This document shows positions 58,599 to 64,000 of a DNA stretch of 64,000 nt, in pieces. The notes beneath the pieces were generated by a model that had not been told where the DNA came from, ran no database searches, and saw only the letters and a program-made list of their open reading frames with translations. Both the position numbers and the translations under genes were made by a program. How positions within the stretch are numbered: the first letter of the stretch is position 1; each line of letters starts with the position of its first letter. This DNA is from Betaproteobacteria bacterium Ga0077526 (GTDB taxonomy: Bacteria; Pseudomonadota; Gammaproteobacteria; Burkholderiales; Ga0077523), in the NCBI GenBank assembly GCA_001464765.1, contig LNDV01000019.1, positions 47,228 to 111,227 on the forward strand, read 5' to 3'.

Positions 58599-59585
58599 TC
58601 AGGGAGAGACGACGTCCTGCGCGAGAGCCGCGAGGGTCCGGGGTGCGCTGCCCTCGGCCTTGTTGTTGGCGATGACAATGGCACGGCGTCCGGCCATGAG
58701 CGACTGCCGGCAGAGCGCGGCGATGGCCTCGCGGGTCGTGAGATCGGGCTCGACCATCCGGTTGAACGGCGCGTAGCGCGCCTTCGCCTCTTCATACTGG
58801 TGGCGAGGGTTGAGATTCCAGCGGACCACGAGCTCGGCAGGCGGAAGAGAGCCGAGGATGGCGACCTGTTCCGCAAGCGGAATGGCGCGCGGATGAATGC
58901 TCACGCACAGTGTGGCGCCGCTCGCGCGCATGGCACCCACGAGTTCGTCGGTGAACAGTTCCGGATCGCGCAGTTCGATGGCATGAAGCCCTCCGCGCGG
59001 CAGGGCCGACAGGAACTCCCCGACCCGCACGGCAAAGGTCCGCGGCTGTCTCGTGACCGTGCGCCCTTGCGGCGGAAACTGGAACACAAGCGGGCCGCAG
59101 CGATCGCCGAGCCCTTCCCGTGCGGGGCCGACGAACTCGCGGATCGCCTTGTCCACATCGAGGTAGTGGGGGTTGGCGCCACCGGGCTTGCCGGCGTCAT
59201 CGCGAATCCACGAAGACGTGACGTCCGCCGGCGCCTTCACCATGAACCGGAACCCCTCCGGCACCTGCTGCGCGTAGGCGGCATAGTCGTCGAGGGGAAC
59301 AGGCGCGTAGTAGCTGCGGTCGATGCTCACCGCCCGCAGCACCGGATGCGCCGAGTAGGCCGCCAGTCCGGACCGGGAGAGCAGCGTTGCGTCATAGGGC
59401 GTGTCGTACACGAGCCCCGCCCAGCCGGGGAACGACCAGGACGAGGTCCCCAGATACAGCCCCGCAGGCAACGCCGCACCCAGCGCCCGGAGTTCCGGCG
59501 ACTGCGGTGCGGGCGCCGGCAGTCGCTGGGACGGTCGGCCCTTGGGGTCGGGGTCACCGGTGAAGAGTGAGAGCTGTTCGGTCAT
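58599..59585 (-). CDS. DUF72 family protein
   Basis: This 328-residue protein starts at the ATG at 59585; the upstream in-frame sequence to 59993 overlaps the aldolase gene and looks like noise. The DUF72 TIM-barrel pattern is clear: LYLGTSSWSFPGWAGLVY, RAVSIDRSYYAPVP, GFRFMVKAPADVTS, LGDRCGPLVFQFPPQG, HAIELRDPELFTDEL and a terminal GRRAIVIANNKAEGSAP. The family is widespread and has no established biochemical role. A possible hydrolytic or nucleic-acid activity is suggested only by fold. It lies 112 bases downstream of the kinase gene and 97 bases from the aldolase stop; operon membership is uncertain. Confidence 0.85.
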   Translation of the reverse strand: MTEQLSLFTGDPDPKGRPSQRLPAPAPQSPELRALGAALPAGLYLGTSSWSFPGWAGLVYDTPYDATLLSRSGLAAYSAHPVLRAVSIDRSYYAPVPLDDYAAYAQQVPEGFRFMVKAPADVTSSWIRDDAGKPGGANPHYLDVDKAIREFVGPAREGLGDRCGPLVFQFPPQGRTVTRQPRTFAVRVGEFLSALPRGGLHAIELRDPELFTDELVGAMRASGATLCVSIHPRAIPLAEQVAILGSLPPAELVVRWNLNPRHQYEEAKARYAPFNRMVEPDLTTREAIAALCRQSLMAGRRAIVIANNKAEGSAPRTLAALAQDVVSP

Positions 59586-59652
59586 GCCGGGAGTGTAGCG
59601 GGTGAGGGGGAAGGGGGAAGAGGGAAGAGCGGCGCTGCGCGCGGGCGCTCCC

Positions 59653-59678
59653 GTAGCCAGGGCTCCGCCCGGGGGCGG
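59653..59678. repeat. REP-like dispersed repeat variant
   Basis: GTAGCCAGGGCTCCGCCCGGGGG is a variant of the element at 52277-52300, with one base changed in the core. It lies immediately after the end of the aldolase gene. It probably acts in transcript termination or mRNA stability, by position. Confidence 0.6.
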
Positions 59679-59682
59679 TGGT

Positions 59683-60474
59683 TCACTTATCGATGGCGCA
59701 CGACCGGACGAACGCCGCCTGCGCGCTGGCAGCGGAGATGAACAGCGCCAGATCGTTGCCTGCGAGCGCCATGCGCATGCCGCGGGCGAGGTAGGGCTGC
59801 AAGAGCTCACGGGAGTACACGCCGCCCAGCGCCGGCCACTTGCCATGCTTGCGGCACGCGCCGACCACGGCATCGATGGCCGCGACGATCTGCGGGGAAT
59901 CGAGCTTTCCCGGAATGCCGAGTTCCAGGCAGAGATCGTTGGTCCCGAGGAGCAATCCGTCGATGCCAGGGACTGCGGCGATCTTCTCGACATTGGCGAC
60001 GGCAGTGGGCGTCTCGATCATCACGATGACGAGCGTCGCCTCGTTGAGGGCGGTCACCGCCTCCATGGCCGGCACGGGCGCAAATCCGAACTGCGGGTAA
60101 CCGCCACCGATGGAACGCCGCCCCATGGGCGGGAAGCGGAGCGCGGCGACGACGGCTTCGGCCTCCTCCGGCGTGTCGACGTGCGGCACGACGATCCCCA
60201 GGGCGCCACCGTCGAGGCAGCGGCTCGCCATCTTCAGCTCCATGTGGGGCACGCGAACGATGGGCGTGATGCCCGCATCCAACGCAGCGATGGAGATGGC
60301 CGAGGCAGTCTCGATGGACGTCGTGCCATGCTCGAGATCGATGAACAGGAAGTCGAATCCCGCCGTCTTCATCGCACGCGCCACTTCGATACCGCGCAGG
60401 CTGCGCACCCCGATGCCGACGGACAGACCGCCGGACGCGAGGATTCTCTTGGTGGGGTTGTCGATGGCAGGCAT
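59683..60474 (-). CDS. HpcH/HpaI aldolase family protein
   Basis: This 263-residue class II aldolase belongs to the HpaI/RhmA group that cleaves 2-keto-3-deoxy acids to pyruvate and an aldehyde. Motifs: FDFLFIDLEHGTTS (catalytic His region), ITPIVRVPHM, GALGIVVPHVDTPEEAE, and the metal-ligand pair MIETPTAVANVEKIAAVPGIDGLLLGTNDL, with Glu and Asp in the positions expected for Mn/Mg. A strong GGAGG lies before the ATG at 60474. It stands alone between DUF72 and feoA. Substrate (hydroxy-ketoheptanedioate, rhamnonate or other) cannot be assigned. A near-perfect hairpin lies in its 5' region. Confidence 0.88.
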   Translation of the reverse strand: MPAIDNPTKRILASGGLSVGIGVRSLRGIEVARAMKTAGFDFLFIDLEHGTTSIETASAISIAALDAGITPIVRVPHMELKMASRCLDGGALGIVVPHVDTPEEAEAVVAALRFPPMGRRSIGGGYPQFGFAPVPAMEAVTALNEATLVIVMIETPTAVANVEKIAAVPGIDGLLLGTNDLCLELGIPGKLDSPQIVAAIDAVVGACRKHGKWPALGGVYSRELLQPYLARGMRMALAGNDLALFISAASAQAAFVRSCAIDK

Positions 60475-60513
60475 GGCGCGTTCCTCCGGAATAGTCGTTG
60501 GTGTGTGTTGATA

Positions 60514-60563
60514 GGGAAGGTCCGCACAACCTGCGCGGTCGCGTAGGTTATGCGGACCTTCCC
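60514..60563. repeat. 23-bp inverted repeat between the aldolase gene and feoA
   Basis: Arms at 60514-60536 and 60541-60563 share GGGAAGGTCCGCA...AACC and match at 21 of 23 positions, separated by a GGTC loop. They would form a long hairpin in either transcript. On the minus strand it lies 40 bases before the aldolase ATG and may regulate it; no T-run follows, so it is not a simple terminator. Confidence 0.6.
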
Positions 60564-60696
60564 TGGAGGCGAAGATAGGCCAATCGGCCGCGGGGCTCCA
60601 GTGCCGGGGATGGTGTCTTCGTCGGGCGCCCTCGCCCGGGCATCAGCCTATTGCGGGCGAAGACGCTTCGCCGCACAGCGGAGCGTTGCGCTAAGA

Positions 60697-60711
60697 TGAG
60701 AACGATTGTCA
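60697..60711 (+). promoter_or_regulatory. Fur-like box upstream of feoA
   Basis: TGAGAACGATTGTCA matches the 7-1-7 Fur consensus (TGATAATNATTATCA) at 12 of 15 positions counting the central N. It lies about 80 bases before feoA, the expected place for Fur repression of iron uptake when Fe2+ is plentiful. Confidence 0.65.
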
Positions 60712-60793
60712 ATAAGGCATTCCTGCCACGACACGCCGCAAGGCCCGCGCGGATAGCGGCCCCTGCAGACCGCACTCGCTGACAACCCTGGCA

Positions 60794-61102
60794 ATGAACG
60801 CTCCGCTGGTCATCGACACGCGCCGCCCCGCCGGGCCCGCCGGGCTCACGCTGGCCTCGCTTCCGAAAGATGTCCCGGCCAAGGTGGTGGAAGTCCCCAT
60901 CCCCGACCTGCCGGCACTGGCGGAGCACGCCAATCGGCTGATGGAACTCGGATTCATTCCGGGGGCGTCTGTGCGGGTCATCGCCGCGGCGCCACCCTCG
61001 GGCGACCCGGTGGCCGTACGCATCGGGCGCGCCACATTCGCACTTCGGCTGTTCGAGGCGGAACTCGTACGCGTCGCGGTGGCCTCAACCGCTCCCGGCT
61101 GA
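60794..61102 (+). CDS. feoA: FeoA, ferrous-iron uptake accessory protein
   Basis: This 102-residue protein has the SH3-like FeoA core: LPKDVPAKVVEVP, then NRLMELGFIPGASVRVIAAAPPSGDPVAVRIGRATFALRLFEAELVRV, the classic order ending with the ALR-x-x-EA block. Its N-terminus is about 20 residues longer than usual. FeoA is a small cytoplasmic partner needed for FeoB function. It lies 13 bases before feoB and downstream of a Fur-like box, so it is probably iron-regulated. Confidence 0.9.
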   Translation: MNAPLVIDTRRPAGPAGLTLASLPKDVPAKVVEVPIPDLPALAEHANRLMELGFIPGASVRVIAAAPPSGDPVAVRIGRATFALRLFEAELVRVAVASTAPG

Positions 61103-61115
61103 CGACAGACCTCCG

Positions 61116-62987
61116 ATGGATGCTTCCGGCGCTGCTGCGCCCCTGACCCTCGCCCTGGTGGGCAAACCGAACTGCGGCAAGACAGCGCTGTTCAACCGGC
61201 TCACGGGCGCCCGCCAGAAAGTCGCCAACTACGCGGGCGTGACGGTGGAGCGGAAGGAAGGCCGGTTCGTCTCACCGTCGGGGCGCGCGTGGCGCATCCT
61301 GGATCTTCCCGGCGCGTACAGCCTCAACGCGGCCACACCGGACGAAGCCGTCACCCGTGACGTGCTGCTGGGCCAGCGCGACGACGAGTCGCCGCCGTCC
61401 GGCATCATCTGCGTGGTGGACGCCTCCAACCTCGCGCTCAACCTGCGGATGGTGCTGGAGGTCGCGCGGCTGGGTCGCCCGATGATCGTGGCGCTCAACA
61501 TGGCCGACGTCGCCCGGCGTCGAGGCACCTTGATCGATGTCCCGGCCCTTTCAAAGGAACTCGGCGTCCCCGTGGTCGAGACCGTCGCCGTGCAGTCCGG
61601 CGGTGAGCAGGCCCTGCTCGATGCGCTGGAGAGCTTCCACGGGAAGCTTGCGATGCCCGTCGCCACGCCCTCCGCCCCGCCGCTGTCACTGCCGGCTCTC
61701 CACGCCGAGGTCGCGCGGATCCTGCAAGTCGCCGTGCGCGAGACACCACAGGGCGAGACCGCGAACGACCGCATCGACCGCGTGATCCTGCATCCGGTGG
61801 CAGGGCCGGTCATCCTCGCGACGGTGCTGTTTCTCGTGTTCCAGGCGGTGTTCAGCTGGGCCCAACCGCCGATGGAGTGGATCGAAGCCGGCGTGGCCTG
61901 GGTCGGCCGTACCCTCGAATCGCAACTCGCGCCGGGCCTGCTGCGCAGCCTGCTTGTGGAAGGGATCCTCGGCGGCGTGGGCAGCGTCATCGTCTTCCTG
62001 CCGCAGATTCTCATCCTGTTCTTCTTCGTGCTGTCGCTGGAAGAGAGCGGCTACCTTCCCCGTGCCGCGTTCCTGCTCGACAACCTCATGGGTCGGGTGG
62101 GCCTGTCGGGTCGCGCCTTCATTCCGCTGCTGTCCAGTTTCGCTTGCGCGGTGCCGGGCATCATGGCCACCCGCACGATCCGCAACCCGCGCGAACGGCT
62201 GGTGACGATCATGATCGCGCCGCTCATGACTTGCTCGGCTCGCCTGCCCGTGTACGCGCTGATCATCGCAGCCTTCATCCCCAGTCGCGACGTGGGAGGG
62301 CTCTTCAACCTCCAGGGCATCGTCCTGTTCGCCCTGTACGTTGCGGGCGTGGTGAGCGCGATGGCGGTGGGTTTCGTGCTGAAGCGTTTCGGCAGCCGGG
62401 ACCGCATCCAGCCGCTGCTCATGGAACTGCCGGACTATCACTGGCCCAACGCGCGCAGTCTGGCGATCGGTCTGTGGGAGCGCGCACGTATCTTCCTGGC
62501 GCGGGTCGGTGGCATCATCCTGTCGCTGATGATCCTGCTCTGGTTCCTCAGTTCGTTTCCCACTCCGCCGGCGGGCGCCACGGAGGCCCCGATCACCTAC
62601 AGCTTCGCGGGGATGCTGGGCCGGCTGCTCGAACACGTGTTCGCGCCCATCGGTTTCAACTGGCAGATCTCCATCGCGCTCGTGCCCGGGCTTGCGGCGC
62701 GCGAAGTGGCAGTCGGGGCGCTGGGTACGGTGTACGCGCTGTCTCAGACCGGCGACGACCTGTCCAACTCGCTGCTACCGATCATCGCGCAGAGCTGGGG
62801 GCTGCCGACCGCGCTGTCGCTGCTCGCGTGGTACGTGTTTGCACCGCAGTGCATCTCGACCCTCGGCGTCGTGAAGCGGGAGACCAACAGCTGGCGCTAT
62901 CCGATCCTGATGGCCGCGTATCTGTTCGCACTGGCGTATCTGGCCTCGTTCATCACCTACCGCGTGGCCCTGTGGGTGGGCGGATGA
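61116..62987 (+). CDS. feoB: FeoB, ferrous-iron transporter
   Basis: This 623-residue protein has an N-terminal G domain: G1 GKPNCGKT (16-23), G3 DLPGAYSL (63-70) and G4 NMAD (128-131). A GDI-like linker (about 165-215) follows, then two Gate regions (LIPLLSSFACAVPGIMATR and ALVPGLAAREVAVGALGT) among about eight membrane segments. Gate 1 carries the conserved Cys in SFACAVPG. It imports Fe2+ across the inner membrane, driven or regulated by GTP. It is shorter than E. coli FeoB, as in other compact forms. Its stop overlaps the next small gene by four bases. Confidence 0.95.
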   Translation: MDASGAAAPLTLALVGKPNCGKTALFNRLTGARQKVANYAGVTVERKEGRFVSPSGRAWRILDLPGAYSLNAATPDEAVTRDVLLGQRDDESPPSGIICVVDASNLALNLRMVLEVARLGRPMIVALNMADVARRRGTLIDVPALSKELGVPVVETVAVQSGGEQALLDALESFHGKLAMPVATPSAPPLSLPALHAEVARILQVAVRETPQGETANDRIDRVILHPVAGPVILATVLFLVFQAVFSWAQPPMEWIEAGVAWVGRTLESQLAPGLLRSLLVEGILGGVGSVIVFLPQILILFFFVLSLEESGYLPRAAFLLDNLMGRVGLSGRAFIPLLSSFACAVPGIMATRTIRNPRERLVTIMIAPLMTCSARLPVYALIIAAFIPSRDVGGLFNLQGIVLFALYVAGVVSAMAVGFVLKRFGSRDRIQPLLMELPDYHWPNARSLAIGLWERARIFLARVGGIILSLMILLWFLSSFPTPPAGATEAPITYSFAGMLGRLLEHVFAPIGFNWQISIALVPGLAAREVAVGALGTVYALSQTGDDLSNSLLPIIAQSWGLPTALSLLAWYVFAPQCISTLGVVKRETNSWRYPILMAAYLFALAYLASFITYRVALWVGG

Positions 62988-63205
62988 TGACCGGCGTTCT
63001 CGAAATCGGGGTGGTCATTGCAATCGTGGGGGCAGCGGCCTGGCACGCCGTGCGGACATTCATGCCGCGTGCGTGGCGCAAGCAGGCCGCGGGAGCCACG
63101 GCACCGCAGGGCAAACCCGGGGCCGCCTCGTGCAACACAGGCTGCGGAAGATGCGGGGGCTGTGATTCGGCAAACACGAACGGCAGACGGTCGCCAGACC
63201 GGTAA
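62984..63205 (+). CDS. Small Cys-rich membrane protein, FeoB-associated
   Basis: This 73-residue protein starts at the ATG at 62984, overlapping the feoB TGA. It has one N-terminal membrane segment (VLEIGVVIAIVGAAAWHAV), a basic stretch, and a Cys-rich tail with CNTGCGRCGGCDS. The Cys spacing is C-x3-C-x2-C-x2-C. Resembles small FeoB-associated or DUF6587-like proteins. The Cys cluster could bind Fe2+ or shuttle metal to FeoB; this is inference from position and motif. Translational coupling to feoB is likely. Confidence 0.7.
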   Translation: MMTGVLEIGVVIAIVGAAAWHAVRTFMPRAWRKQAAGATAPQGKPGAASCNTGCGRCGGCDSANTNGRRSPDR

Positions 63206-63354
63206 ACAAGTCATGGCACACTGCGGTTGTCAGCGTGAATCGGCAATCAACGAAGGGAAGGGACGACGGGTGCTTTGGACCGGGTGTTCCGCTGACGGCA
63301 CCGAATCGGGCGGTGCGCCAGCGGAAACCATTTGGCGGGCAGGCCCGCCCGAAC

Positions 63355-63633
63355 TCACTTGCCGCTGATGGAACGCTTCAGCGAGGCGCCGGCAACGAAC
63401 TTGGGCACCTTGCGAGCCGGCACCTTGATAGATTCGCCAGTCGCGGGATTGCGGCCCTTGCGGCCCGCGCGCTTCACGACTTCAAACTTGCCGAAGCCGG
63501 TGATATTGACTTCCTCACCCTTCTTGATCTTCTTCTCGATCAGTTCGAGCATCGATTCGAGATAACGACGGGACTGGCTCACGGACATCTCGTTCGCTTC
63601 GGCCAGCGTTTCGATCAGTTCACCCTTGTTCAA
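63355..63633 (-). CDS. hup: HU-family DNA-binding protein with TTG start
   Basis: This 92-residue histone-like protein reads MNKGELIETLAEANEMSVSQ, then a helical dimer region and the DNA-binding arm VNITGFGKFEVVKRAGRKGRNPATGESIKVPARKVPKFVAGASLK. The arm with its Pro in RNPATG and the A-R-K-V-P-K-F block is diagnostic. The TTG at 63633 is chosen because GGAGG lies seven bases upstream and gives the normal HU length. A longer frame to 63804 is not needed. HU bends and compacts DNA and supports recombination. Expected to be abundant. Confidence 0.93.
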   Translation of the reverse strand: MNKGELIETLAEANEMSVSQSRRYLESMLELIEKKIKKGEEVNITGFGKFEVVKRAGRKGRNPATGESIKVPARKVPKFVAGASLKRSISGK

Positions 63634-63640
63634 CGCGTTT

Positions 63641-63645
63641 CCTCC
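63641..63645 (-). promoter_or_regulatory. Strong ribosome-binding site that decides the HU start
   Basis: GGAGG on the minus strand lies seven bases before the TTG at 63633. It supports TTG over any ATG, because the only longer in-frame options give an atypical N-terminus. Confidence 0.7.
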
Positions 63646-63959
63646 TTCGCAAAAAGTGTGAAGCGTACCGCAGGGCAAGGCTCGATGAGAAGCCTTCGCG
63701 GAGAAAAATTGCACTCGTCCATGAATCCGTTTGACGTGGCGCAAACAGAAACGCGATGTGATGTCCGCCCTTGCGCGAGTCGCCGTCAGGAAACGGGAAA
63801 TCAATTCGCGGATGTCAATGCGGGTCGGGGCGACATGACAGCGGCGTCCAACGGAAGGTTCCGTTCGATCCGGCCAGCAAGTCGCGGCGCGTCAGCGTCG
63901 GCACGCAGTCGATTCGGGTAGAAGGTTGAACGCTTGCGTGGAAATGGCAAGGTACGGCT

Positions 63960-63991
63960 CCCGGAGTCGGCGCGATCGCGCCGACTCCGGG
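63960..63991. repeat. 32-bp perfect palindrome, REP-like variant
   Basis: The sequence from CCCGGAGTCGGC to GCCGACTCCGGG is completely self-complementary over 32 bases, centred on GCGATCGC. It matches the CGGAGTC/GACTCCG arms of the dispersed element elsewhere. It lies about 330 bases upstream of the HU start, near the window edge. Confidence 0.8.
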
Positions 63992-64000
63992 CTACGGGCC

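Noticed and set aside
63334..63349. Terminator downstream of the HU gene
   Set aside because: GGCGGGC-AG-GCCCGCC is a hairpin but has no T-run on either strand. It may only be a stable structure.

Overview
The window is GC-rich, tightly packed bacterial chromosome. A betaproteobacterial origin is inferred from an exosortase-B (EpsH-type) exopolysaccharide locus with PEP-CTERM proteins, a cobalamin-dependent class II ribonucleotide reductase with a duplicated C-terminal region, EpsB/D/E/F/G/I proteins of the methanolan type, and short dispersed GTAGCCCGGACGAGCG-type repeats in most larger intergenic gaps. No rRNA, tRNA, CRISPR array, insertion sequence or phage gene was seen.

Region 1 (1-33 kb) is an exopolysaccharide and protein-sorting locus, almost entirely on the minus strand. 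Its core is epsD (lipoprotein, PpiC-like), epsB (initiating sugar-phosphate transferase), epsE (outer-membrane export), epsF and epsG (chain-length control), exosortase B, epsI, a Wzx-like flippase, an O-antigen-ligase-like protein, a secreted clan GH-A hydrolase and two glycosyltransferases. Then follow a 1051-residue secreted beta-helix protein, a third GT4 glycosyltransferase, methyltransferases, a WecB/TagA/CpsF transferase and UDP-glucose dehydrogenase. Three PEP-CTERM proteins lie in or beside the locus, one of them a trypsin-like protease. A truncated second UDP-glucose dehydrogenase lies between two related polytopic membrane proteins of unknown function. A Uma2-family nuclease gene runs off the left edge.

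Region 2 (33-36.8 kb) holds nrdJ on the plus strand, followed by an 80-bp tandem repeat built around the dispersed repeat.

Region 3 (36.8-52 kb) is a minus-strand run with several start/stop overlaps. It contains a small proline-rich ORF, an HlyD/MacA-like adaptor, an FtsX-type permease, an ABC ATPase, an MgtA-type Mg2+ ATPase, a CbpA/DnaJ co-chaperone, a calcium-type P-ATPase, an L,D-transpeptidase, a DUF6544 protein, a PRC-barrel protein and a DUF1269 protein. It looks like an envelope, cation and stress homeostasis island. A divergent triple-BON protein and a SOUL haem-binding protein sit beside it.

Region 4 (52-64 kb) contains an OmpA-like beta-barrel, a 1750-residue CHASE/PAS/GAF histidine kinase, a DUF72 protein, an HpcH/HpaI aldolase, a feoAB ferrous-iron operon with a Fur-like box and a small Cys-rich partner, and an HU-family DNA-binding protein probably starting at TTG.
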